A stretch of DNA of 64,000 bases from JACVRW01 sp963813495. GTDB lineage: Bacteria > Actinomycetota > Thermoleophilia > Solirubrobacterales > Thermoleophilaceae. Where the stretch lies: assembly GCA_963813495.1 (NCBI GenBank), contig CAWEZC010000005.1:992001-1056000 (forward strand). The letters run 5' to 3'. The position numbers and the translations under genes were made by a program. Of this stretch, positions 1-8,357 are shown one piece after another. The notes below the pieces were generated by a model. The model was not told the DNA's origin. It saw only the letters and a list, made by a program, of their open reading frames with translations, and made no database searches. Position 1 is the stretch's first letter, and the number at the start of each line of letters is the position of its first letter.

Positions 1-768
1 CGCCTGCGGGGGGACTTCGCTGAGGCAGAGGAGGCGTACCGGAGGGCCAGCCGAGGGGGCTGGGAGCCGCAGCCGGGCCTCGCCCTGCTGCGACTGGGTC
101 AGGGAAGCGACGAAGCGGCGAGCGCTGCGATCCGGCGTGTTCTGGGTGAGACCGGCGAGCGCCTGAAGCGCGCCGGCTTGCTCCCCGCTTACGTCGAGAT
201 CATGCTGGCCACCGGCGATCTCGAGGCGGCGCGGCGCGGCTGCCGCGAGCTGGAGGAGATCGCCGAGGGCCACGGGGGCGGCATGCTGGGCGCGCTGGTC
301 GCGCAGTCCAAGGGCGCGCTGGGCCTGGCCGAGGGCGATGCCGCGGCCGCGCTCGTGGCTCTGCGTCACGCGTGGCAGGCCTGGCGGGAGCTCGAGGCAC
401 CATACGAGGCCGCTCGCGTGCGCGTGCTGACCGGTCTCGCCTGCCGAGCGCTGGGTGACGACGACATGAGCATGCTGGAGCTCGAGGCGGCCCGCGGCGT
501 CTTCGCCGAGCTCGGAGCGGGGCCCGACCTCGCCCGGGTCAACGCACTCGCCGGGACGGCGGGCGGCGCCGCTCCAGGCGGCCTGACGCTCCGGGAGCTC
601 GAGGTGCTGCGCCTGGTGGCCGCTGGTCTGAGCAACAAGGCCATCGCCGCCGAACTGGTGCTCAGCGAGCACACCGTGGCCCGGCACCTTCAGAACATCT
701 TCGCCAAGCTCGAGGTGTCGTCGCGGACCGCGGCGAGCGCGTTCGCCTTCGAGCACGATCTTGTCTGA
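1..768 (+). CDS. LuxR-family transcriptional regulator, C-terminal part (start outside window)
   Basis: The frame is already open at base 1, so the start codon lies upstream of the window. The last ~65 residues form a LuxR/GerE helix-turn-helix (LTLRELEVLRLVAAGLSNKA, then HTVARHLQNIFAKL), which binds DNA. The ~180 residues before it are Ala/Leu-rich helical pairs (LATGDLEAARRGCREL), like the TPR/MalT-type region of large LuxR (LAL) regulators; an N-terminal ATPase domain outside the window is inferred. It ends just before the codirectional hydrolase-flavoprotein gene, its likeliest target. Confidence 0.85.
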   Translation, partial: RLRGDFAEAEEAYRRASRGGWEPQPGLALLRLGQGSDEAASAAIRRVLGETGERLKRAGLLPAYVEIMLATGDLEAARRGCRELEEIAEGHGGGMLGALVAQSKGALGLAEGDAAAALVALRHAWQAWRELEAPYEAARVRVLTGLACRALGDDDMSMLELEAARGVFAELGAGPDLARVNALAGTAGGAAPGGLTLRELEVLRLVAAGLSNKAIAAELVLSEHTVARHLQNIFAKLEVSSRTAASAFAFEHDLV

Positions 769-826
769 CCGGTGAGTGGTCGGAACTGACCATTTCGCGG
801 GTCGCCGTACTTGGTCAATCCGCGCG

Positions 827-3136
827 ATGCGGAGCGAGCCTGCCCGCCGTACGGTCGTCCCATGGCGACGCAGAAGGCACCGACGACCAGGCACCCCGGC
901 ACGGAGGAGCGCGAACGGACGGACGGCGACCGGGGACGCTCGCGCTCGGCTGTTGGACGGCATCCCGGCCGCCGAGCGGCGGCTGCAGGCGGCCCGCGTG
1001 TCCACTCCCGTGCTCGAAGGCGGCGACGGCCCACCGGTCGTGCTGCTGCACGGTCCGGGAGCAAACGCGGGTCACTGGGGGCGCGTGATCGGTGACCTGG
1101 TGGCGACCCATGCGGTGGTCGCCCCCGACCTTCCCGGCCAGGGCAGCTCGAAGGTGCTCGACGGCCCGCTCGATCCCGAGCGCGCGATCGCCTGGCTCGA
1201 CGAGCTGATCGGGCAGACCTGCGCGTCGCCGCCGCTGCTGGTGGGACACGCGCTCGGCGGCGCGGTCGCGGCCCGCTACGCCAGTGACCACGGCCGGCAG
1301 ATCTGTGGGCTCGTGCTCGTGGACACGCTCGGCCTGGTGGCGTTCGATCCGGCGCCCGAGTTCGGGCTCGCGCTGCACGACTTTCTCGCCGGACCGAGCG
1401 TGCGGACCCACGAAGCCCTCTGGCGTCAGTGCGCGCTCGATCTGCACGGCATGCGCCGCCGGATGGGCGAGCACTGGGAGGCGTTCGAGGCTTACAACGT
1501 CGACCGAGCCCGCGCGCCGGAGGTCCGGGCGGCACTCGGGACGCTGATGGAGCAGTTCGGCGGCCCCCCGATTCCGCCTGAGGAGCTCGAGCGCATCGCC
1601 GTGCCCACGACCCTGATCTGGGGCCGGCACGACCGCGCCACGCCGCTGGAGCAGGCCGAGGCGGCCGCCGCGCGCTACGGATGGCCGCTGGACGTGATCG
1701 AGGACACGGGCGACGATCCGCCGGTCGAACAGCCGGAGCCGTTCGTGCGCGCACTGCGTGTCGCAGACGCCGCTCGAGCCTTCGCGGCCGCCGGCTTCAA
1801 GGGCGAGATCGCCGGCCGAGGGCACCCGCGCTACGACGAGCTTCGCGCGGTCTTCAACGGGATGGTCGACCGGCGACCCGCCCTGATCGCGCGCTGTACC
1901 GACGCGCAGGACGTGTCGGTCGCGGTGGACTTCGCCCGCGACAGCGGCCTTGCCCTCTCCGTCTACGGCGGGGGGCACAACGTGACCGGCAACGCGGTCT
2001 GCGACCACGGCGTGACGATCGACCTGCGGCCGATGAAGGGGATCGAGGTCGACCCTCTGACCCGTAGCTGCCGTGCCGGAGCAGGTCTCACCTGGGGCGA
2101 GCTGGACGCCGCGACCCAGCAGCACGGCCTTGCGGTGACCGGCGGCCGGGTCTCCACCACCGGCATCGGCGGGCTGGTGCTCGGTGGCGGCTCGGGCTGG
2201 ATCGAGCGAAGGTGCGGCTACGCGGTCGACAACCTGAGCTCGGTCGAGACCGTGACCGCCGACGGGCGGATTCTGACCGCCTCCGAGAGCGAGAACCCCG
2301 AGCTCTTCTGGGCCACGCGCGGCGGAGGTGGCAACTTCGGCGTCGTCACCAGCTTCGAGCTGCGGCTTCACGAGCTCGGCCCGACCGTGATCGGCGGGAT
2401 GCTCCTCTACCCCGCGGCGACGGCGGCCGCGGTGCTGGGCAATTTCCGGGACGTGATGGCGGCCGCCCCCGACGAGGTCGGGGCGGGCGTCGCGATGCTC
2501 ACGGCCCCGCCCGAGGACTTCGTCCCCGAGGCGGTTCGCGGGCAGCCCGTGGTGGGCGTGATCGCCTGCTATGCCGGTCCGCCCGAGCACGCTGAGGAGG
2601 CGCTGCGCCCGCTGCGCGAGTTCGGCCCTCCCGCCGTGGACCTGATCGGGCCGATGCCCTACGTGGCCCTGCAGCAGCTGATCGACGACAGCTACCCGGC
2701 CGGTGCCCGCAACTACTGGACCGGCGACTTCCTGGCCGGGCTCCCCGACGAGGCCATCGGGGTGATGGCCCGCTTCCACCTGTCGAAGCCCTCCCCGCTC
2801 ACTCAGATCCTGCTGCTCCCGGGCGGCGGGGCCGGCGCGCGGGTGCCCGATGGCACGATGGCCATAGGCGAGCGCCAGGCGCCGTTCAACATTCACATCA
2901 CCTCGCTCTGGACCGATCCCGGAGACGACGGCGCGAACATCGCATGGACACGCGAGCTAAGCGCCGCGATCAAGCCGTTCACCACGGGTCGCGTGTACGT
3001 GAACTTCATCGGCGACGAGGGCGAGGAACGTGTGGCGGCGGCCTTCGGCCCGAGCTACGAACGCTTGCGAGCGCTCAAGAGGGCCTACGACCCCCAGAAT
3101 CTGTTTCGCCCCGCTCAGAACATCCCGCCCGCCTGA
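827..3136 (+). CDS. Fusion: alpha/beta-hydrolase domain + berberine-bridge (BBE) type FAD oxidoreductase
   Basis: Two enzymes in one chain. The first ~300 residues are an alpha/beta-hydrolase fold (VVLLHGPGANAGHW oxyanion strand, VGHALGGAVAARYA elbow); the elbow has Ala where the catalytic Ser normally sits, so classical esterase activity is doubtful. The remaining ~450 residues are a PCMH-type FAD domain (YGGGHNVTGNA with the His expected to carry FAD, GIGGLVLGGGSGW) and a C-terminal BBE motif (YDPQNLFRPAQNIPP). The start is uncertain: ATG 827 is in frame, but the Arg-rich N-terminus looks unnatural. ATG 862 opens a better-looking N-terminus (MATQKAPTTRHPG) in another frame that would join this one by a shift near 940. 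It follows the LuxR gene directly. The substrate cannot be told. Confidence 0.8.
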   Translation: MRSEPARRTVVPWRRRRHRRPGTPARRSANGRTATGDARARLLDGIPAAERRLQAARVSTPVLEGGDGPPVVLLHGPGANAGHWGRVIGDLVATHAVVAPDLPGQGSSKVLDGPLDPERAIAWLDELIGQTCASPPLLVGHALGGAVAARYASDHGRQICGLVLVDTLGLVAFDPAPEFGLALHDFLAGPSVRTHEALWRQCALDLHGMRRRMGEHWEAFEAYNVDRARAPEVRAALGTLMEQFGGPPIPPEELERIAVPTTLIWGRHDRATPLEQAEAAAARYGWPLDVIEDTGDDPPVEQPEPFVRALRVADAARAFAAAGFKGEIAGRGHPRYDELRAVFNGMVDRRPALIARCTDAQDVSVAVDFARDSGLALSVYGGGHNVTGNAVCDHGVTIDLRPMKGIEVDPLTRSCRAGAGLTWGELDAATQQHGLAVTGGRVSTTGIGGLVLGGGSGWIERRCGYAVDNLSSVETVTADGRILTASESENPELFWATRGGGGNFGVVTSFELRLHELGPTVIGGMLLYPAATAAAVLGNFRDVMAAAPDEVGAGVAMLTAPPEDFVPEAVRGQPVVGVIACYAGPPEHAEEALRPLREFGPPAVDLIGPMPYVALQQLIDDSYPAGARNYWTGDFLAGLPDEAIGVMARFHLSKPSPLTQILLLPGGGAGARVPDGTMAIGERQAPFNIHITSLWTDPGDDGANIAWTRELSAAIKPFTTGRVYVNFIGDEGEERVAAAFGPSYERLRALKRAYDPQNLFRPAQNIPPA

Positions 3137-3860
3137 CTTCGCCGAGCAGGCCGGCGGCGGCGCGCACCAGCTCGCCGTTCCCGGCGGGCCGGCGGCCGTC
3201 GGGCAGGATGGTGGTGTCCTCGAGGCCCACGCGGATGCCGTGGCCGCGCGCCGCCGCCCGCTCCATCACGTCCCAAGTGGCCGCCTGGTCGCCGTGGTGC
3301 ACCTGCTCGAGGGTCACGCCGGCGTCGGCCAGCACTTGCTCGATCGCGCGCGCGTGCTCGACCGCGGCGGCGGGCTCGGCATCCAGCGGCTCGACCATCG
3401 CGCGCACACAGCGCTCCGCGATGCCGGCGGAGACGAAGGCCCGCGCGTCAGCGAGTGTGAGCAGCCCGGCCTCGATACCGACCCCGCGGCCGATGAGGTG
3501 CTCGCAGAGGACGACGATGCCCGCCTCGCCCTGGTTGGCGGTCACGAGCTCGGGCAGCTCGGTCCAGGCGGCGATCAGTGCCAGGCGCCGCTGCGGGTCG
3601 GGCTCGATGTCCTGCGAGGTGCTCAGCGAGACGGGCACACCGGGACAGGCCTCGCGTACGGAGCGCAGGGCCGCGGCGCAGGGCTCGGCGGCCAGGGTCT
3701 CCGCGCCGGTCGCTTCGTAGGGGTGCAGGTGCACGACGCGCGCACCCGCCTCGACCGCCGCGCGCGCCTCGCCGGCCAGTTCCTGGGGTGTGCGGGGAAT
3801 CGCGGGATGCTCGTCGCGGGTGCGATTCCCGTTGAGGGCGGCCTGCAGCAGCACCTCCAT
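3075..3860 (-). CDS. BKACE family (DUF849) beta-keto acid cleavage enzyme, short form
   Basis: Members of this family condense a beta-keto acid with an acyl-CoA to give acetoacetate and a new CoA ester, using a Zn ion. The Zn-binding HxH is visible (ARVVHLHPYEATG, residues ~41-54) in a TIM-barrel pattern, with GHGIRVGLEDTTILPDG near the C-terminus matching the conserved glycine-rich end. At 261 residues it is shorter than the usual ~275-310 of the family and than the second BKACE in this window. A GGAGGAG Shine-Dalgarno lies before the ATG. Its 3' end overlaps the convergent flavoprotein gene by 62 bp. The substrate is unknown. Confidence 0.85.
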   Translation of the reverse strand: MEVLLQAALNGNRTRDEHPAIPRTPQELAGEARAAVEAGARVVHLHPYEATGAETLAAEPCAAALRSVREACPGVPVSLSTSQDIEPDPQRRLALIAAWTELPELVTANQGEAGIVVLCEHLIGRGVGIEAGLLTLADARAFVSAGIAERCVRAMVEPLDAEPAAAVEHARAIEQVLADAGVTLEQVHHGDQAATWDVMERAAARGHGIRVGLEDTTILPDGRRPAGNGELVRAAAGLLGEVRRAGCSERGETDSGGRRPS

Positions 3861-3863
3861 CGG

Positions 3864-4013
3864 CTACTCCTCCTCCCGCGTCCGGCGCAGGCGCTCCACG
3901 TCGCGGCGCCAGAGCTCGCGCTGCAGGCGCCAGCGCGCGAAGCCGATCGTGGAATGGGCCAGGAAGAACACGATCGTGGGGGCCAGCAGCCCGAGGAAGA
4001 GCGCCGCGCGCAC
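3864..4013 (-). CDS. Small putative membrane protein (~49 aa), possibly the tail of a broken gene
   Basis: From a GTG at 4013 the frame reads one hydrophobic helix (AALFLGLLAPTIVFFLAHS) followed by a strongly charged tail (RRDVERLRRTREEE) and stops 3 bp before the BKACE start, so the two are probably cotranscribed; the GAGGAG that ends it also serves as the BKACE ribosome binding site. The same frame is open further upstream and may be the downstream end of the frameshifted gene described at 4033-4216. No family is recognised. Confidence 0.35.
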   Translation of the reverse strand: MRAALFLGLLAPTIVFFLAHSTIGFARWRLQRELWRRDVERLRRTREEE

Positions 4014-4032
4014 CGGCTCGCCCGAGTTGAGC

Positions 4033-4216
4033 CGTCCTCGACCGTCTCCTTGGGGTTGAAGCCGAGCACGATCGTGGCGATCAGCGCGGCCCAGACAGCA
4101 GGGTACCTCCGAAGAGGACGGCCACGAGGGTGAGAAGGGCTGGAGTGAGACCGCCGCTTCTGGATCTGCGGCTGGACCACGTGGTTCTCAAACCGCTGGT
4201 ACAGCGAGCTCACCAC
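4033..4216 (-). pseudogene. Remnant of an AI-2E/PerM-family permease C-terminus
   Basis: Read on the minus strand, three frames must be combined to recover the conserved end of AI-2E family transporters: LYQRFENHVVQPQIQKR in one frame, an AVSLQP-like stretch in a second, then LTLVAVLFGGTLL in a third, and WAALIATIVLGF back in the first. Intact family members have a contiguous block of the form YQqxENyvxqPriqkraVxLxP...GGxLLGxxGALLAIP. Several single-base shifts and no upstream permease sequence mean this is a decayed fragment. It lies between the HerA-like gene and the BKACE unit. Confidence 0.6.
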
Positions 4217-4276
4217 GCGCGCCGACGTCCGCAGGCGGGGTGGGCGGTCGTCTCCCGGGTGGCGGCGAGCGCCGAC

Positions 4277-5704
4277 CTACGCCCAGCCGGCCACATCGGC
4301 CCCGCCCTCGTGGCTGATGCGCGAGCCGAAGCGCACCAGCGCAGGGTGCGAAGCGATCTTGCCCGCGGCCAGTGCCTCGCCTTGGCCGAAGGCGGTGGCC
4401 CGGTCGACCAGGCCCGGAGACACGAACGAAAACACGCTCGCCACGTAGGCGAGATCGGCCATCGAGTTCATCCGCATCAGGATCAGGTTGTCGCACTGCG
4501 AGAGCACGTTCTCGTGGATCTTCTGTGGTCGCTGGGTGACCACGATCAGGTAGAGCCCGAACTTGCGCCCCTCACCGGCGATCCGGATGGCGTCCTCGGT
4601 GGCCAGAGCGGCGAGCGCATCGCCCGCCTCCGCGGGGCACACGTTCTGTGCCTCGTCGATGACGATGGCCACCGGCTCGCGTCGCGCTCGTTCGCGCCAT
4701 AGGCGCTCCAGAATTGCGCCCGCAGTGAGCGTTTGCTCGTCGCGGGTGCCAAGCGAGCCCAGGTCGACGACCAGGCAGCGCGGGCCCGCCGGGCTTACGA
4801 CCTCGTCCAACAGCGACTCGCCCTCCGGGCCGGGCCAGATGCCAAAGCGATCGATCCCGAGGTTGTGGGCACGCAGCTTCAGGTCCTCGGCTTGCGACTC
4901 GGCGAGGTCGTCGAGACTGCGGATCGCGTCGTCCTCGACCAGCGCCAGGAGCTCTCCGTACTCGGCACGGTCGCCGAGCGGGTCGAGGCGCAGCAGGCCG
5001 GCCTGGTGTCGGGGGCTCAGGTCGCGGAACCGGATTCGTATGGGGTCCGGACCGCTGGAGCCGCCTCGGACCTGGACCGATGCCGCGGCGTCGCGGTAGC
5101 GCTCGTCGTCCACACGCGGCTCGCCGAGGCGCACGTAGTCCGAGTTGGGGTCGAGCACGACGACCCGCAGGCTGGTCTCCATCAGCAGGCGCTCCAGCAG
5201 TACGCCGAGGGAATAGGTCTTGCCCGAGCCCGATTGGCCGCACAGGAAGGTGTGGCGGCCGAAGCCGCCGGCATCGAGCCGGAACGGCACCCCGGGCGCG
5301 AGCGCGAGCTCGCCCACGTCGAGCTGCGCCCGGTCGGGACGCGTACGGTCGAGCCAGGCGCCCACCTCGTTAGGGGTGGCGCGACGCACCGAGGCGTCGT
5401 GGAACGGGCGCCCGTCGCCGTGGAGAACGACGCCGTCCCCTCCGCCGGCGCGCAGGCGGAACTGCCCGAGCACCGGCGAGGTGGTGTCCTGGTGGCGGAG
5501 CTCGAGCGACAGGAGCTGGCCCAGGCGGATGGCGCCGCCCCCCTCGATCGCCACGTAGCCGCCCGGCTCGAGCTCGAGCCCGTGCAGCGATACCTGGAAG
5601 CTGAAGCGCCGACCGTCCACGGATGTCGCGAGCGGCAACAGGGCGGCCTCGAGCGCTTCGCGCATCCCGCGGTACTCCTCAAGCGAAGCATGCACGTCGG
5701 TCAC
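4277..5704 (-). CDS. HerA-like (DUF87) ATPase
   Basis: A hexameric FtsK/HerA-type motor ATPase by sequence. A beta-rich N-terminal ~130 residues (HerA barrel-like) is followed by Walker A GQSGSGKT at ~156-163, DPNSDYVRLGEPR after the first core strand, Walker B AIVIDEAQN at ~340, and a sensor region GLYLIVVTQRPQKIHENVLS. Length 475 aa is normal for stand-alone HerA-like proteins. In archaea HerA works with the nuclease NurA; no NurA neighbour is present, so the role (DNA translocation, repair or conjugation-like) is open. It is transcribed alone, away from the decayed region upstream. Confidence 0.85.
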   Translation of the reverse strand: MTDVHASLEEYRGMREALEAALLPLATSVDGRRFSFQVSLHGLELEPGGYVAIEGGGAIRLGQLLSLELRHQDTTSPVLGQFRLRAGGGDGVVLHGDGRPFHDASVRRATPNEVGAWLDRTRPDRAQLDVGELALAPGVPFRLDAGGFGRHTFLCGQSGSGKTYSLGVLLERLLMETSLRVVVLDPNSDYVRLGEPRVDDERYRDAAASVQVRGGSSGPDPIRIRFRDLSPRHQAGLLRLDPLGDRAEYGELLALVEDDAIRSLDDLAESQAEDLKLRAHNLGIDRFGIWPGPEGESLLDEVVSPAGPRCLVVDLGSLGTRDEQTLTAGAILERLWRERARREPVAIVIDEAQNVCPAEAGDALAALATEDAIRIAGEGRKFGLYLIVVTQRPQKIHENVLSQCDNLILMRMNSMADLAYVASVFSFVSPGLVDRATAFGQGEALAAGKIASHPALVRFGSRISHEGGADVAGWA

Positions 5705-5718
5705 AGGGCGATCCTATG

Positions 5719-6000
5719 CCGCTGTGCAGGTTCCACGAACCCCGGCCGGGTTGGGCTCCTTCGGAGGCCCGTCGTCGCGCGAAGCTGCTCGGCACCGCCG
5801 TGGCCGTCGCCCTCGCGGAGCGTACAGCGACATCGTGGGGACCGAGACCCGCACGCACCGGCACGTTCGTCGCGCCGACCTGCCCGACATGGTGGACGAC
5901 GGGGCCGTCGTCGCGGTCGGGATCGCCTTCCCGGGCGTCTCTTCGTCCTCGCGGCCGGCCATGCGATCGAGGAGGACACAGCCTTCACGACAGCCTGGCA
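5719..6000 (+). pseudogene. Decayed ORF, probable membrane protein, readable only across three frames
   Basis: This stretch holds no intact gene, but a coherent protein can be followed across frames: from ATG 5719 SEARRRAKLLGTAVAVALAER, then after a one-base shift near 5820 YSDIVGTETRTHRHVRRADL with PDMVDDGAVVAVGIAFPG, then after a second shift near 5940 FVLAAGHAIEEDTAFTTAW. Each join keeps the sense of the protein (charged stalk, then hydrophobic segment), which is unlike a chance shadow. The family is not named with confidence; the ending DTAFTTAW resembles small actinobacterial integral membrane proteins. Frameshifts could be real decay or sequencing error. Confidence 0.4.
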
Positions 6001-6032
6001 GCGTCGGCGCTGCGGGCGGGGACGCCGTCGCT

Positions 6033-6046
6033 GCATGTATACATGC
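6033..6046. promoter_or_regulatory. 14-bp perfect palindrome with embedded -10-like TATACAT upstream of the 6083 gene
   Basis: GCATGTATACATGC is self-complementary over all 14 bases and lies 36 bp before the ATG at 6083. It is strikingly AT-rich for this DNA and contains TATACAT, a good -10 hexamer. An operator overlapping the promoter of the SHOCT protein gene is the simplest reading (inference). Confidence 0.45.
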
Positions 6047-6082
6047 GCTGGATTCGCTGGCTACTGAGGGGAGCCCGACTAG

Positions 6083-6472
6083 ATGTTCATAGCGGCCGAT
6101 TACCCGTTCCTAGACATCTTGTGGACGATGATCATCTTCTTCAGCTGGGTGATCTGGATCTGGATCGTGATCACCGTCTTCGCTGACCTGTTCCGCCGCC
6201 ACGACATCAGCGGCTGGGGCAAGGCGGCCTGGGTCGTGTTCGTGATCGTCTTGCCGTTCCTCGGCGTGCTGATCTACCTGATCGCCCAGCACGACGGGAT
6301 GCGCGAGCGCAGCCTCAAGCAGGCCGAGGCCCAGAAGCAGGAGTTCGACCGCTACGTCCGCGACACGGCGGGTGGGTCCGCCGCCGAGATCGCCCAGGCC
6401 AAGGAACTGCTCGACTCGGGAACGATCACACAGGAGGAGTTCGACGCGATCAAGGCGAAGGCGCTCGCGTAG
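6083..6472 (+). CDS. PLDc_N/SHOCT-domain small membrane protein
   Basis: 129 residues with two hydrophobic helices (WTMIIFFSWVIWIWIVITVF at ~14-33 and AAWVVFVIVLPFLGVLIYLI at ~48-67), the pattern of the phospholipase-D-nuclease N-terminal (PLDc_N) membrane module, then a charged linker and a C-terminal SHOCT domain (LLDSGTITQEEFDAIKAKAL). SHOCT domains are thought to mediate oligomerisation; the function of this combination is unknown, though such proteins are common in actinobacterial envelopes. A GAGGGGA ribosome site precedes the ATG, with a 14-bp palindrome further upstream. Confidence 0.85.
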   Translation: MFIAADYPFLDILWTMIIFFSWVIWIWIVITVFADLFRRHDISGWGKAAWVVFVIVLPFLGVLIYLIAQHDGMRERSLKQAEAQKQEFDRYVRDTAGGSAAEIAQAKELLDSGTITQEEFDAIKAKALA

Positions 6473-6627
6473 AGCGACGGGCGTATCGGATAGGCGCTGT
6501 GCGCCCGGCATCACAGCTCGCTCAGCGGCCGGCAGCGCTAGGCGGGCGAGCCCGCGCCTGCGCCTCGCGGCTACCGGCCCGCTGTCCTGAACGCCGCGCT
6601 TTGTCTGCTCTCGGGTGGTGTGGGCGA

Positions 6628-6639
6628 CGCCACGTGGCG
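6628..6639. repeat. 12-bp palindrome CGCCACGTGGCG
   Basis: A perfect palindrome in the 286-bp gene-free stretch (6473-6758) before the MFS gene. Its distance to the start (120 bp) and GC-rich makeup make an operator role only a possibility; nothing else recognisable is in this gap apart from imperfect ACATCC/GGATG inverted motifs around 6700-6760. Confidence 0.25.
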
Positions 6640-6758
6640 CCATCGCGGGGCGCCCGCCTTGGATGGGAGGCGGAAGCGGCTGCTGCTGGGCGGCCGAACA
6701 TCCACACTCGCGACGGATGGGTATGTCCGCTCGCGCGCTTGCGGTTGGATGACATCGC

Positions 6759-8357
6759 GTGACCCGGGGAGCGCCCGCGAGCGTTTCACCGGGGGAAGCG
6801 GGGAACCCGCGGCTGTCGCTGCTGCTGGCGGCGGCGATGTTCGTGCTCGTCGTCGACACGTCGCTGATGAACGTGTCGATCTCGGCGGTGGTCAGGGATC
6901 TCGACACGACGGTTAGCGCTGTCCAGAGCGCGATCGCGCTCGAGGCCCTGGTGTCCGCCGCGTTCATCCTGATCAGCAGCAAGCTCGGCGACCTCTTCGG
7001 ACGCAAGAGGGCGTACGTGTTGGGTTTGCTGGCATATGCGATCGGGGCTTTGGCGATGACTCTCGCCCAGAACCTGGCGGCGATCATCGTCTTCTGGGCG
7101 ATCATCGGCGGCCTCGGCGCGTCGCTGCTGCTGCCTGCGATGCAGTCGCTCATTCATGGCAACTTCGAGGGAGCGGCACAGAAGAAGACCTATGCACTGA
7201 TCGGGGCAGCGGCCGCGATCGCCGCCGCGGTCGGGCCGCTGCTCGGAGGCTTCGTCACCACCTACTTGTCTTGGCGCGTCGGCTTCTTGCTGGAGGTCGG
7301 CGTCATCGCGGTCGTGCTGTCGCAGATCGGGCTCGTCAAGGACGTCCCGTATACGGGAGAGCGGGAGGTCGACGCCGTTGGCGCGGTCCTGTCGGTGCTG
7401 GGGATGGGCGGCGTGGTGCTGGGCATCCTGGTGTGGCAGGAGGGCGGCGATTACGTCGTGCTGCTGATCGCGATCGGCGCGCTCGCGCTCTGGGCGCTCG
7501 CCCGCTGGCTCGTGCGGCGCCACCGCGCCGGAAAGGTGACGGTGCTCGATCCGGACTTGTTCCGGCTCCCGCACTTCAGGACCGGGATCACCGGGCAGAT
7601 GCTGCAGAACATCACGCTCGGCGGGGCGATGATCGCGCTGCCGATCTTCCTTCAGATCAAGCTCGAATACGACGCCCTGCAAACGGGCCTGTCGCTGGCC
7701 CCGCTCTCGCTGACCATGTTCGCCCTCGCGATCCTCGCTGGACGAAAGTCCGGCGGCCGTCGCCCCGCCAGGGTTATCCGGACCGGGTTCGCGCTGAGCA
7801 CGCTGGGCCTGGCGCTGATCATCCCGATCGTGCCCGAGGCAGACTCCGGCTGGTATCTCCTCGTCCCGCTGGTGATCGCGGGAGCGGGGCTCGGCCTGCT
7901 GGTCTCGCAGCTCAACAACTACACGCTCGCCCCGATCGACGAGGAGCGGATCAGCGAGGCGGCCGGGGTGAATTCGGCGTCGGGGTCGTTCGGGCTGTCG
8001 TTTGGCCTGGCGGTGGCCGGCGGCGTCCTGCTCGCGACCCTCTCCCTGGCATTCACCAACATGACGAACGCGAGCCCCGTGATTCCCTCCTCACAGCAGC
8101 AACAGATCGCGCAGACGCTGGAGGACGACGCGCAGGTCGTGAGTAACACGCAGCTCGACGAACTGCTCGCCGACGAGTCCCCGGCCGTCCGCGAAGAGAT
8201 CCTGAGCATCAACACCGACGCGACCAACCTCGCCCTTCAGGTGGCGCTGCTGGTGCCGATCCTCGCGGGCCTCCTCGGGTTACTCAACTCGTTCCAAATG
8301 ATGCGCCTACCGGACGTTGAGCCCTCAGCCCCCGGCGAAGCAGCGGCCTTGGGCTGA
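6759..8357 (+). CDS. MFS transporter, DHA2 (EmrB/QacA) type drug exporter
   Basis: 532 residues with about 14 hydrophobic helices, the size and topology of DHA2-family proton-coupled exporters. Helix 1 carries the D-rich motif (LVVDTSLMNVSISAVVRDL) typical of this group, and motif A is seen as KLGDLFGRKRAY after helix 2; motif C-like glycine/proline-rich sequence (AIAAAVGPLLGGFVTTY) follows in helix 5. A hydrophilic loop near residues ~430-490 (TLEDDAQVVSNTQLDELLAD) is an extracytoplasmic insert seen in this family. Start GTG at 6759. No regulator is adjacent; the substrate is not predictable. Confidence 0.9.
   Translation: MTRGAPASVSPGEAGNPRLSLLLAAAMFVLVVDTSLMNVSISAVVRDLDTTVSAVQSAIALEALVSAAFILISSKLGDLFGRKRAYVLGLLAYAIGALAMTLAQNLAAIIVFWAIIGGLGASLLLPAMQSLIHGNFEGAAQKKTYALIGAAAAIAAAVGPLLGGFVTTYLSWRVGFLLEVGVIAVVLSQIGLVKDVPYTGEREVDAVGAVLSVLGMGGVVLGILVWQEGGDYVVLLIAIGALALWALARWLVRRHRAGKVTVLDPDLFRLPHFRTGITGQMLQNITLGGAMIALPIFLQIKLEYDALQTGLSLAPLSLTMFALAILAGRKSGGRRPARVIRTGFALSTLGLALIIPIVPEADSGWYLLVPLVIAGAGLGLLVSQLNNYTLAPIDEERISEAAGVNSASGSFGLSFGLAVAGGVLLATLSLAFTNMTNASPVIPSSQQQQIAQTLEDDAQVVSNTQLDELLADESPAVREEILSINTDATNLALQVALLVPILAGLLGLLNSFQMMRLPDVEPSAPGEAAALG

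Noticed and set aside
815..2896. Long minus-strand open frame (693 codons) opposite the fusion gene
   Set aside because: It is the high-GC shadow of the real plus-strand gene; its product is His/Arg/Gly-rich with no domain.
4733..6067. 444-codon plus-strand frame opposite the HerA-like gene
   Set aside because: It is a shadow frame; only its last part overlaps the decayed ORF described at 5719.
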